64,000 nucleotides of DNA from Mayamaea pseudoterrestris (taxonomy: Eukaryota; Bacillariophyta; Bacillariophyceae; Sellaphorales; Sellaphoraceae), in assembly GCA_027923505.1 (NCBI GenBank), contig BROI01000013.1:124001-188000 (forward strand). The letters run 5' to 3'. Below the pieces are notes generated by a model that was not told the origin of the DNA, searched no databases, and worked only from the letters and a program-made list of their open reading frames with translations. Numbering within the stretch: the first letter of the stretch is position 1; each line of letters starts with the position of its first letter. Below are positions 21,064 to 32,000 of the stretch, in pieces. The position numbers were made by a program, and so were the translations under genes.

Positions 21064-21226
21064 ATATGTATTCATTTTGATGCTAATCAACTTTCTTCTT
21101 ATCTACTACGAGTAGGTCATACGATGGTCTCACGAGATCCATCAGCTTCGTGTCGATAGCGAAATACCAGCTTACAGGTACTAGATAACGCGACTCCTTA
21201 GCAAGACATCAGTATCAATGTGTCAG

Positions 21227-23608
21227 TCAGTACAGCTCCTTTGTCGCATCTCTTCGAATTACACCCTCGCGAATCAAAGCTTCAGCAAACATCTGCGCTT
21301 CACTCGTAGCCAAATCCCCACTGGCCATTCGTGCGAGTTCCAGTCGCCGCTCACTCTTATCAACCTCCGTGACATTAACGACTGTTCTTGGGCCAACTCC
21401 CTTGTTAAACTCGTCGATATTATACGACTTTCTGACCACCAAATGGAGATCAGCAAGAGCACCAACCGGCGGGCTGTGTGTGATTGCCACTATTTGGCAG
21501 TTGCGTGCCTGAGAAGCAAGCATAGTTGCCAACGCGTTGGCTGCTGAACCGCCCACGTGGGCGTCAATCTCGTCGTAGATGACGGCGATCGGTGGTACAG
21601 ACGGTAACAACGCCCCGCCATGCAAGTTCCTCCGCCTAACAGCGCCAACGCAGCCAGGTAGCGAACTTTCTAAAGCCAACAGAAAGCGAGACTTTTCGCC
21701 TGAGCTCGCCACATCATGCACGTCACCACCCATTTCACTGCTACGTTCTGTCCACAGTTTAAATGCTATGGACTCTGCATAATTAGCGCCGCTCGAGACC
21801 GACGCGTCCGTAAGTGATCGAATCTGCAGTAGTTCGATGCACAAATTGGTAGTTTCCATCGACAGAGACGGCAGGCGATCTGTCACATCTTTCTCCAGCT
21901 GCTTGACAACGTGGTCTCGTGCCAGCAACAGGTTGTGACCTGCCTCATGATAAATTTCAAGCGCTTGTTTCTCGTCAGCAAGGATCATTGGTAATAACTC
22001 ACGCGCCCTAGTGCCACCATCTCGTTGTTGCTGCAGCTGGGCATGACAGAAAGGGAGTTGATAACTCGTCACACCGTGCTTGCGGGCAAGGCTGCTCCAG
22101 TCACAAATCAATGACTCGATCTGATCCGCCCCAATGGCGCAGCTTGAGCGTTCCCTTTCCAAACCCTTTAAAAGTCCCTTTTCATCGTCTTCTATAAATG
22201 TGCTGCAATCTACCAAGGCTGTTTCTATTTCATTTAACATGTCATGTATTCGCTCAGCTGCTGCAGCGCCTGGTAATATTTCTTTCTCGTCTGGAGTCAT
22301 CGAGTGAGCAGCAGTCACATCGTATAAATGCTTTCGAGCCCGCTCCATGGCCGTCATGGCCGATTTTTCGGTCGACAACGACCCGAGTGCATCAATCACA
22401 AGTAGTGCGCTGGCTATTCGTCCGTCAAGTTCTAGTATATTGTCGCGTAGCAAGCATAAGCGTTCCAAAAGTGCCGAACGAAAGATTCCGTCTTTACCCA
22501 CATCATCATTCCATTTCGTCCTTGAAATTCCATAAGAAATGCCTGCCAGTACGCTATTGTGCGAAAGATCTTCCACGCCAGGTGAAAGTGATTCGCAGAA
22601 ACGTTGGATACGTAGTTCCAGCGCATCCAATTCGGCAATGTAATGACCGAGCAGTTCCATGTCCTTCTCATGAACCTCCATACCTCCAAACAGCTTCGAA
22701 CCATTCGCTGTCAATTCATACTCCATCTGCTCCCTCTTCTGCCGACACAATTGATATCGCTCGCGCGCAAAATGATAGGTTTCGAGAATGCTTGGCGCAA
22801 CGCCAGTATCGATTATCGCTAGTCGAGCATCCTCGTTGGCCAGACCCGCCGCCGCTGCGGACGCATCTACAACCACCAGTAATGGTTGCGAAATGGAAGC
22901 CATGTCCTTCAGCGTTGTGACTTGTCCATTGACGCGACAAACAGACTTGAGTCGAGGCCTTCCTAAAACAGAATTGCTTCGCGTCTGCAAGTGAAGGGTT
23001 CGCTCGAGAATAAGCTCATGATGTTGCGTCAACGAGCTGACATCCAGTCCGAGTTTCTCAAAGGCCTGCGAAATTGCAGCTAAATGAGGTTCGGCGAGAC
23101 GAATCTGAACCTTGACGGAGGCAGAGGCAGCTCCTGGTCGAAGCAGCGACGCCGATGCTTTGGCGCCACATATAAGTTCGAGCGTCTTGGCCAGCAATAA
23201 GCTCTTCCCGGAGGCCGAATTTCCTGTGACTGCGACAAAACAGCTATCGTCTCGAAAGTGAATGACAATGTCATTGCTCTCGTGACTGACGAAACCTCCT
23301 AGATTCGTTGCCGTGATGGATGCAATGCGACTCCGACAATTGCGAGGTGTTAATGAGAAGCTGGGCGCAGACGAAATCGGCTCTTCCATTAACCCGCGAG
23401 TAGATTGATCTGGGCAGTAAATCATTACATGCGAAGATGCCCTTGCGTTTTGATGGTACGACGTTTTTACAGGAAAGATGCGACGGCTTGATGCGAAAAA
23501 GGGCTGCAAGTGCAACTGCAACTGCTGGGAGTAAAATCCGTCCACCGTCTGGAGCAGCAGCAGCAGCAAGGGAGTAGCCGCCACTAATCTGAAAGAAAAG
23601 AGACGCAT
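21227..23608 (-). CDS. RecN-like SMC-type ATPase, probably plastid-targeted
   Basis: This 793-residue protein is read from the Met at 23608; the frame stays open to 23770, but the later start gives a clean signal peptide (MRLFSFRLVAATPLLLLLLQTVDG|F). The SMC/RecN ATPase parts are split by a long helical middle. Walker A is GNSASGKSLLL (~residue 130), the ABC signature is SSGEKSRFLLALE, Walker B is IAVIYDEIDAHVGGSAANALA, and the H-loop is QIVAITHSPPVGALADLHLVV, very like bacterial RecN (ITHxPQVAAxAD). RecN organises DNA ends during double-strand-break repair. Here it would act on plastid DNA, inherited from the cyanobacterial ancestor. The middle is less heptad-regular than bacterial RecN, and the body is longer (~793 versus ~550 residues). 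Confidence 0.85.
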   Translation of the reverse strand: MRLFSFRLVAATPLLLLLLQTVDGFYSQQLQLHLQPFFASSRRIFPVKTSYHQNARASSHVMIYCPDQSTRGLMEEPISSAPSFSLTPRNCRSRIASITATNLGGFVSHESNDIVIHFRDDSCFVAVTGNSASGKSLLLAKTLELICGAKASASLLRPGAASASVKVQIRLAEPHLAAISQAFEKLGLDVSSLTQHHELILERTLHLQTRSNSVLGRPRLKSVCRVNGQVTTLKDMASISQPLLVVVDASAAAAGLANEDARLAIIDTGVAPSILETYHFARERYQLCRQKREQMEYELTANGSKLFGGMEVHEKDMELLGHYIAELDALELRIQRFCESLSPGVEDLSHNSVLAGISYGISRTKWNDDVGKDGIFRSALLERLCLLRDNILELDGRIASALLVIDALGSLSTEKSAMTAMERARKHLYDVTAAHSMTPDEKEILPGAAAAERIHDMLNEIETALVDCSTFIEDDEKGLLKGLERERSSCAIGADQIESLICDWSSLARKHGVTSYQLPFCHAQLQQQRDGGTRARELLPMILADEKQALEIYHEAGHNLLLARDHVVKQLEKDVTDRLPSLSMETTNLCIELLQIRSLTDASVSSGANYAESIAFKLWTERSSEMGGDVHDVASSGEKSRFLLALESSLPGCVGAVRRRNLHGGALLPSVPPIAVIYDEIDAHVGGSAANALATMLASQARNCQIVAITHSPPVGALADLHLVVRKSYNIDEFNKGVGPRTVVNVTEVDKSERRLELARMASGDLATSEAQMFAEALIREGVIRRDATKELY

Positions 23609-23937
23609 GTTGTCTCGTTTGATTGCTTCGTAAAAGCTACAGTAAGTCAGTGAGGGACGGCATGATTGAACCACAAGAATGGGTTGCAGAAAAGAGCGGC
23701 GACGATCATGATTACCAGCTACTACTATGTATTTATTTGACTGTGAATTGACAGTGAGAACATGAGTCATCGAGGCAATAGCAAGAATTGGCTACCATTG
23801 AAAACACGTCATCCAGGCAATAATATGAAGAAGCTGAAAAAGAGAGCTGACGAGTATTCACTATCTATCGTTTGTCCGTCGACCGAGCGGCTCGACGCGA
23901 GTGTGCCTTGCTCGTCCCCATTCTTTGAGTTGTCACC
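23609..23937. other. Divergent promoter region between the RecN-like and PHD genes
   Basis: No repeat or RNA gene is seen. The stretch would hold both 5' untranslated regions. Confidence 0.4.
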
Positions 23938-25506
23938 ATGGCGGACGCAGACCCAGCAAGAGCGACACCTACTGGCAAGAAGGAAGCAACGCCAGCGCAG
24001 AGGGCGTTTCACCGCAAGGTTCGACGGGAAGCATACTTGACGTCGGGCTTTGAGAACGAGTCGGAGAAGACTCGCGTGGTGGAAGCCTTCTATTCTGTAG
24101 TTTGGCCCCAGCTTGAAGAAATTGGATGGCGCAAGGTGAGACTTTGCGATATTGTTTCAATAGCTGGAAACTATTGGGCATCAAGCGATTAATTTCTTTG
24201 TTTTCAATGCATCGTTTCTACGCAGCTTGACGACGGTGAAAAAATTCGGTTCGAGTCGAGCGACAGGGACGTTGTATTGGAGCGAATCTTTGACATTATC
24301 TCGCACATCAAGTCCAAACGATCGTTTGCGGAAATTTCAAAGGCCTTCAAAGCAACATTGAACGGATTGATCGAATCGGAGGAGACATTCACTCGGCGAC
24401 CGCGGCTGCAAGCGTCGTCGTCGCCGCCGCCGCCGCATGGTCGCAAGCTTCCAAAGAGCATTTTACCAAGTCCACCGAGCTCGCCAAACACATTGGCTTG
24501 GAAGTTTGCCGGCCGAGAATTTCCAAGACGATGCAGCCAGATTGGTCCGCAGCATCAAGCGACGAAAATACCAAAAGCGGGAACGTTGATGGAGGAAGGA
24601 GAACTGTTAAGGTATTTTTGCTACCGTAGTTTGAAAGACTGTTTTGCTTCCAGTACTTGTACAGTTTTCATACCTTACTTTCCAATTACTTCAAATCGTA
24701 CGCACAGCGCCATTCTGATCTGGTCTCCAGAGCAAGCAGGCAGCAAGGGTCTATCCATGGAAGCGGCGGACACCTTGCTTAATCAAGTTCCAAAGAATGT
24801 CAAGGAACCTGCTCTCTTTATGCTCGCCGACAAGGATTATGATGCCCAAGCCTTTCAAGAGAGCGCTACAACACTTCTGCCAACAGATGGATCGGACTGG
24901 AGTGAGGCTCGCATGACGCACTTTCGCAACGAGCTTTTTAGACAACGCAAGGATATAGCAGGCGTTGCCAAGATCATGGGTGTCTCCGTTCAAACTGCAT
25001 ACAATGTCTACTTGGCGCGCTTCAAGTTTTCCGACGACTATCGCTTGCTAAAAGTCATCATGCAGGAAGAGTTTACGCAACGCAACGAATTTTACGAGCA
25101 TGAAGTGGATCAATGCGTCATTTGCGGCGATGGAGGCAACTTGCTGATTTGCGATGGGTGTGAAGGCGAATATCACATGGAATGTGTTCGCCCTCCTTTG
25201 CAAAAGGTTCCGGAAGGTAGCTGGGAATGCGACGAATGTGTCGACAAGCGTTTGCTGGCGGCACGAGACTTGCTGGTGCGAACGACGGGCCTCTTCCAGC
25301 TGATGGACAACAAAAAGGTGGATGTCAATACAACGCCGCCAATGAAACGAGCAAAGTTGCAGCATTCAGTTTACGAGCCGTTGGATGAGGTGATTACTAC
25401 GTGCCGCAACATGGCCTTGACAATTTGCGAAGCGTTCAGGGGGATTGCCGACGCCAACGAGGCGACGCAAGCTGTGGTTGTCAGTGCCAATGTAGAATCA
25501 CTATAA
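23938..25506 (+). CDS. PHD-finger nuclear protein
   Basis: There are three exons, 23938-24135, 24226-24611 and 24708-25506, giving 460 residues. Both introns are GT-AG (90 and 96 bp). Intron 2 has a length divisible by three and no stop, so retention would add 32 residues without breaking the frame. The one clear domain is a PHD finger near residue 340-390: CVICGDGGNLLICDGCEG, then HMECVRPPLQKVPEGSWEC and CDECV, with the full C4-H-C3 set. PHD fingers usually read histone H3 tails, so a chromatin role is inferred. The N-terminus is basic, a proline/serine-rich linker is encoded by CGTCGTCGTCGCCGCCGCC, and the part before the PHD (IAGVAKIMGVSVQTAYNVYLA) looks helix-turn-helix-like. Confidence 0.85.
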
Positions 25507-25555
25507 GCGCATGTCTGTGAGTGCAATCGCAATTAACTAATTAAATGAGAATAAT

Positions 25556-26530
25556 TCAGCTTAATCGATGCAGCATCCGAAACGTGCTTTTAGTGGTTGT
25601 AGTGATAATGCAAGGCGATGATTCACATTCAATCGCACGAAACTCCACAGCGCTCAAAATTGGATCATTTGTAGAAGAGCATCTCAAAAGAATTGGAAAA
25701 GCAAGAGTGCTTGACAATGAAGTTGGCTTCCATAGCTTCATCTCGGCGCCCATCATTATGGAACTTTCCTTGATCAAGGACGACAGAGTAAATTTTATCA
25801 TTCGCCGCGTCGGGTCCCAAAGACCTAATCCTTGGGGTGATGGTAGAATCTTAATCGATGATTCATCTACTGCTTCCGGTATACACAAGGCAACGGTAAA
25901 GTCTTTCATGTCTCCCATATTAGTTAGCTTGCTGCGGATTTGAGCGGCAACTCGACAGTACGTGCCGTTCACAGTCACCTTGCGTTCGAGTAAAATAGGC
26001 ATGTGCTCCACGTGCTGAAAGCTTGTGTAGCGAAGAATGGGAATGTACTGATCAGTTGTGTTTGCCGGAACCTTTACGACCAGAGACAAGGTGCCATCTT
26101 CATGTCCATTGTCTAACTGTTGCAAGGTTGAGTATCGCGTATCGGGTTGGACGTCGACATTCTCCGGCAAATCATTGAACGGTAATCTGAAAGGAAGCAT
26201 ATGCTGAGCTTCATGTTGCACCAAGACGTATAACGTTCCTTGTATGGAACAATTGGACGCTCCTTCCTTTTCTGTTCCTTGTGCGGCATTCGATGCGACT
26301 TCTTCGTGTCTCAAGAATTGAATTTTCAGCGCAGGGCGCGCGGACGGTGACAGTAAAGATGAAGCAGTGCATTGAGCAGTAGAGATTCTAAAAGGATCAA
26401 AACTCTCGAAAGACGACTGATGCATGATAACTTGCGATGGCTTGCCATCTTGATTGGCGTTTCCGAAATGAAAGTGTTGCACACCAAAGCGATTAATTCG
26501 TCCATCCGTTGCACTCATTGGCATTGGCAT
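25556..26530 (-). CDS. Probable mu-homology-domain protein (muniscin/adaptor-like)
   Basis: This is a 324-residue single-exon protein. Its C-terminal two thirds are beta-rich and resemble the mu-homology domain of clathrin-adaptor mu subunits and FCHo/stonin proteins. Visible segments are DGTLSLVVKVPANTTDQ, QIRSKLTNMGDMKDFTVAL, CIPEAVDESSIKILPSPQG, LGLWDPTRRMIKFTLSSL, FPILLRCSSTNDPILSAV, EFRAIECESSP and the end KSTFRMLHRLS. The pattern of a strand, a charged loop, a W-containing strand and a final R-L end fits the fold. If correct, the protein would bind cargo or lipids in endocytic or secretory vesicles. No F-BAR or longin domain is present in the visible frame. The assignment is from pattern recognition only. 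Confidence 0.5.
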   Translation of the reverse strand: MPMPMSATDGRINRFGVQHFHFGNANQDGKPSQVIMHQSSFESFDPFRISTAQCTASSLLSPSARPALKIQFLRHEEVASNAAQGTEKEGASNCSIQGTLYVLVQHEAQHMLPFRLPFNDLPENVDVQPDTRYSTLQQLDNGHEDGTLSLVVKVPANTTDQYIPILRYTSFQHVEHMPILLERKVTVNGTYCRVAAQIRSKLTNMGDMKDFTVALCIPEAVDESSIKILPSPQGLGLWDPTRRMIKFTLSSLIKESSIMMGAEMKLWKPTSLSSTLAFPILLRCSSTNDPILSAVEFRAIECESSPCIITTTTKSTFRMLHRLS

Positions 26531-26812
26531 GACTTGACGTTCGACGGATTATATGGCGATTTTTCTTAGCCCGCAATCTGCGGTATGAAACCTATAGAGT
26601 TATCGTTCTGTTAAACGTCTATATATAAGTCTACGACTATGGCACCAGTAACTTTGTTGGACTGTCGGACTTCATCGCGTCTTTGGTAACATTATTTTTG
26701 AATTTTGTCACAACGTCCGTTGGGTTTTTTCACACGATTGAAATTGTTGCATTCGCACAATCATGCCACCCAATTCCCAAACAACATGGCAACAACACCA
26801 TAGCCAAGTTAT
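26531..26812. other. Spacer between the mu-homology gene and the satellite
   Basis: No gene is seen. The sequence is AT-richer than the satellite that follows and shows no clear unit similarity to it. Confidence 0.4.
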
Positions 26813-28696
26813 GTGTTACAAGATGGTATGCCTGGCTGGTGTCTCAGGGGATGGCAATGTATTTGGTGACAACTTGTCACCAGTCTCTGCCCGCAGATGC
26901 TGTGACATTGAAATGCCCCTACAGCAAGCCCTGTAGGTGCCCAAATCACACCAGAATGGTGCCAACATCATTGTTCAGTCTGTGCTACAATGGGTTTGCC
27001 TAGTTGGTGTCTGTGTAGACTGCAATGTGACTGGTGAGAACTTGTCACCAGTCTCAGCCCACAGATGCCGTGACTTTCAAACACACCTACAGCAAGCCCT
27101 GTAGGTGCCCAAATTACACAAAAATAGTGCCAATATAAATTATGAGGCTGAGCTACAAGATGGTAAGCTTGGCTGGTGTCTCAGGGGATGGTAATGTATT
27201 TGTTGACAACTTGTCACCAGTCTCAGCTCGCAGATGCCGTGACATTCAAATGCCCCTACAGCAAGCCCTGTAGGTGCCCAAAATACACCAGAATGGTGCC
27301 AACATCATTATTCAGGCTGCGCTACAAGATGGTAGGCTTGGCTGGTGTCTCAGGGGATGGCAATGTATTTGGTGACAACTTGTCACCAGTCTCAGCCCGC
27401 GGATGCCGTGACATTCAAATGCCCCTACAGCAAGCCCTGTAGGTGCCCAAAATACACCAGAATGGTGCCAACATCATTATTCAGGCTGCGCTACAAGATG
27501 GTAGGCTTGGCTGGTGTCTCAGGGGATGGCAATGTATTTGGTGACAACTTGTCACCAGTCTCAGCCCGCAGATGCCGTGACATTCAAATGCCCCTACAGC
27601 AAGCCCTGTAGGTGCCCAAAATACACCAGAATGGAGCCAGCATCATTATTCAGGCTGCGCTACAAGATGGTAGGCTTGGCTGGTGTCTCAGGGGATGGCA
27701 ATGTATTTGGTGACAACTTGTCACCAGTCTCAGCCCGCAGATGCCGTGACATTCAAATGCCCCTACAGCAAGCCCTGTAGGTGCCCAAAATACACCAGAA
27801 TGGAGCCAGCATCATTATTCAGGCTGCGCTACAAGATGGTAGGCTTGGCTGGTGTCTCAGGGGATGGCAATGTATTTGGTGACAACTTGTCACCAGTCTC
27901 AGCCCGCAGATGCCGTGACATTCAAACGCCCCTACAGCAAGCTCTGTAGGTGCCCAAAATACACCAGAATGGTGCCAACATCATTATTCAGGCTGCGCTA
28001 CAAGATGGTAGGCTTGGCTGGTGTCTCAGGGGATGGCAATGTATTTGGTGACAACTTGTCACCAGTCTCAGCCCGCAGATGCCGTGACATTCAAACGCCC
28101 CTACAGCAAGCCCTGTAGGTGCCCAGAATACACCAGAATGGTGCCAACATCATTATTCAGGCTGCGCTACAAGATGGTAGGCTTGGCTGGTGTCTCAGGG
28201 GATGGCAATGTATTTGGTGACAACTTGTCACCAGTCTCAGCCCGCGGATGCCGTGACATTCAAACGCCCCTACAGCAAGCCCTGTAGGTGCCCAAAGTAC
28301 ACCAGAATGGTGCCAGCATCATTATTCAGGCTGCGCTACAAGATGGTAGGCTTGGCTGGTGTCTCAGGGGATGGCAATGTATTTGGTGACAACTTGTCAC
28401 CAGTCTCAGCCCGCAGATGCCGTGACATTCAAACGCCCCTACAGCAAGCCCTGTAGGTGCCCAAAATACACCAGAATGGTGCCAACATCATTATTCAGGC
28501 TGCGCTACAAGATGGTAGGCTTGGCTGGTGTCTCAGGGGATGGCAATGTATTTGGTGACAACTTGTCACCAGTCTCATCCCGCAAGATGCTTGTGCATTT
28601 CGTAACGCCCCTACAGCAAGCCCTGTAGGTGCCCGAATACACCAGAATGGTGCCATTTGTCAGGCTGCGCTACACGATGGTAGGCTCGGCTGCGGC
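26813..28696. repeat. 169-bp satellite array, left block (about 11 units)
   Basis: Tandem units of 169 bp run head to tail. The first two or three (26813-27180) are diverged, as expected at an array edge; the inner ones are almost identical. Each unit holds two palindromes: TGGTGACAACTTGTCACCA (9-bp arms around a C) and CTACAGCAAGCCCTGTAG (6-bp arms). The last unit is rearranged and meets the end of a Copia element. Overlapping open frames of 88 codons recur every unit but shift frame each time (169 is not divisible by 3), so coding is unlikely. Confidence 0.95.
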
Positions 28697-29068
28697 TGCA
28701 ACGATTCCTCACCCTCTGTAGTCGGTTTCCAAGTGAGCGGGATGATCAGTCCTTTACCTTGGTTTATCCTACAGGGGTCTTATCCTACAAAACGCTAGTT
28801 GATTAAGCAGTTCTCTAGAAAGTGAGTTGATTTACGATCGGTCGAGAAAGAGCGATTGATCAGATGGCTCTTTCAAGACCATTCACGATAGTGAATACTA
28901 ATCTTGTTTAATCGTGCCTGCGGCTGGCACACATGCAATATTTCAATGACGTAGTTGTGAGTAGATGTCTTTTCTGGTACCGCAACGGAGGTTCGAGTAC
29001 TATGCTCGTGCGCCCCCGGCGACGTCTAGGTTCGCGTCAAGCGACTGGACTAGATCGTCATTGTGACA
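28697..29068 (-). repeat. 3' LTR of the Copia element
   Basis: This 372-bp LTR is identical by eye to the copy at 35564-35935. The pol-like frame ends inside it. Confidence 0.93.
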
Positions 29069-32000
29069 CTCCCCTTGTAGGTGTGCCAGGACAGGTGTAA
29101 GCTCAATGAGCTCCCCTGGAGTCGGCTCCCCTTGAGGCAGTGACGGGTCCATAAGGTAGAATTCGAGTTCTCCAGGATCCAAGGTTTCGCCACGCCAGAA
29201 CAGTAATGGTTTGAGTAGGGGCCATGCGTCGATGTAGGGTAGGTATTTGGTAAGCGCGTCGGAAGCGTTTTCCTTGCCAGCAATCTTGACGAACTTGATA
29301 ATTCCGGCTGCTACACACCACCGGATACGGTGATATGCGAGGGCATTGTGGCGCTTGGTGAGTGTGGATGTAGGCACTGTACACTGCGTGATGACTGATT
29401 GGTTATCACCGAGTAGCCATGATGAGGACTCGATGGGAACACCCATTGCCATGAGTGACGCGCGTATGCCTAGGATATGGTCGGTTGCAACGCGTCCGCT
29501 CATGAGTTCAGAGCCAAAGGTCGCGTGTTCGACGGTATCTTGAAGTTTGGCAAACCACTTGAACGGAGTCTGCTGAATGAAGTGAAGGATTCCAGTGCAT
29601 GCTTTGCCGGTGACTTTGCAATGCATCAGGTTGGCATCTTTGAGGGTAGTAAGGCGAACTGTCTTGCCCTTTGGTTTCGGCCAGAGTGAAAGGACCTCTT
29701 CCTTGGGGTTGTCGTAGACGGTTTGTTGCCAGTCATAGGTTGGTGAGTCGCCGAAGATGATTTCGTTCTGCGGCCACTGGGTGCGAAAGCGGATGGCTGC
29801 CTCGGGAAACTTGCGAAGGTAGCCGCATACACGCTTGACTCGGTCGAGGTGTCCAATGCGAGGCTGTCCGCGGAAGCGTGACAGGCAGGCGGTGGCACTG
29901 CAGATATCGAATCGGCCAAGGGTGATCGCCCACTGAAGGGCTCCGACAAACGATTGGTAGATCTTGATGTCCGACTCCCCTAAAAGAGACGTCTGGTCGA
30001 GTTCCGGGTGGTCATGAGAGTCGAGTGGAGAGCTGTACTTTGGTGGTGGTCCGTTGAATGTACGCTCGTAGTTGGCTAGAAGCTTGGTGATGTAGGTCTT
30101 GGTGCCCCAGAATAATGTTCCGTCAGGGTCGCGTCCGAAGTCGCCGCCTAGATGGTACTCTGGGCATCCGACGCCCTTGAGCTTGAACTTGTACTTGTTG
30201 CGAAGAATGTCGTAGAATGCGCCCGGGTCAATCATGATTGCCATAAGGTCGTCGACGTAAGTGCAAATGTATTCGTAACAATGGCCAGCATCGCGAATCC
30301 AAACGTCTGGATCGGCGTACGAGGCTTTGAAGCCTTCCGCTCGTAGCGCGTCCGCGAGCCGCTCGTGGAATCGTGCTCCGCTTGTGCGTAGGCCGTAGAG
30401 TGCTTTGTAGATGATGAGTGTGTGGCCTTCCAAGTCGCCGAACTCAGGTCCAGCGATGAAGTAAATCTTTTCTTTGGTTTTGGCTTCGAGGTAAGCATTT
30501 CCGATGTCGCCTACCATGGGAGTGAGTCCATTCAACTCCCCTATCGCCAGCGCTAGGCGCAGCGATTCGAGTGAAACGACGCTCGAGTATGAGTCGTCGA
30601 CAGGATCAGTAAGGTGTCCACCAGCAACCATCCGAGCCTTGTGACGAAAGTCTTGCTTGCAGTCGTAGACCCAGATAGTGCGAATCTTTTGATAGCCTTC
30701 GGGAGGCGCGGCATTCAATCCGAGATCAATGAAGGTGTCGTATTCGAACAGGCTTGACAGCTCTACCTTCTCCGCGTCGGTCCATTTGGTATGCCGGAGT
30801 TCTTCTTGGAACTTTCGAGCTTCCTTTGGATCGCGTGGTACCTTGACGCCGAACTTGTGTCGAATGCTGCGTCGTTGCTTGGCTTGGTTTACGGTTCGAC
30901 GGGCGATACGTGCGCGTCGGGCTGCGTCACGTAGGAACTTCCAGCCTTTCTTGTTGAGTAGTCCGTTCGCCTCGGCGTAGCGAGCGCAGGAAATGATGTC
31001 GTCGCGTGCTAAAGCGTTCAATGGCTCCCAAGTCGTTGAGTTGTCTTCCCACACGACTTTGATGTTATACATGGAGCCTTTCCATCCGTCGGATTGCTTT
31101 GTGAGTGGCCCTTCGTGCGATAGGATTGCTTTAAACGTCCAGTTGTGTTCAGGATCGTTTACCTTTGCTGCTTGGTCCTTTTCGAACAATTCGCAGAGTC
31201 GGATGTAATCGATGACTTCTTCAGCTTCGTTTTCGCCGATTTTGAGTAGGAACTTGATGTTATGATGGTTGGCTGCGTCCATGGTTTCGAGCTTGCGAAC
31301 GATTTCGGCTCGCATGGGCTCCCCATCCTGAGTATGCCAAGTAAACGTTTGATTGACAAGTTCTTCAGGTGAGAATGCAGGTAGTAAATCGATTGGTCCG
31401 CGTGGATGCGCTTGAGGACGGGCTGATGGCGGCCGCTGGTAGGGACTGCTTCCGACGAATGGTTCATCTCCGAAGTAGAACTCGGGTCCGTCGTCGGCCG
31501 TTTCAGTAGGAACGGGTTCATCAGTGGGTAGCCCCTCTTCTTCGGAGCTTTGGGTGCCGAGTTGGAAGCTCTCTTGGAGTCCACCTTCGGTGTATACGAA
31601 CATGTCGCCTTCGGGAGAAGCTTCGACTTGTGGTAAATCAAGACGGATGTTTGGATTAAGATCGTCTCGACGAGCCGTTACAATGCTTCGGGCGACAACT
31701 TGATGTGTTTCCTCGTCCAAGACCCAGTACGTTAGAGCATCACCGACGTTATCAGCTACCCCGACGAAACGTCCAGCGCGCTCATTGGTTTGGTTGAGCG
31801 ATGTAGAGTTTGCGCTGTATCGAACGGGCTGCCACCAGTGGAAGTTGAGGTAGGCAGAGATATCGGGTACTTCATTGTATACCTTTTGATATGGGGTCAT
31901 GCCACCGAGACGTGACTGGGACATGAGGGCGAGTAGAGCTACGATGTGTAGAGTGCATAGCAGCCAGGTTGGTGCAGGCGATCCGGTTCGATCCATGTTG

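Noticed and set aside
22198-22920. 240-codon plus-strand frame antisense to the RecN-like gene
   Set aside because: It lies entirely within the RecN-like coding sequence, which has clear ATPase motifs. The plus-strand translation is Pro/Arg-rich without motifs.
24294-24615. Alternative reading frame of the PHD gene second exon
   Set aside because: It is open and protein-like, but neither flanking splice phase agrees with it, whereas the chosen frame fits both introns.
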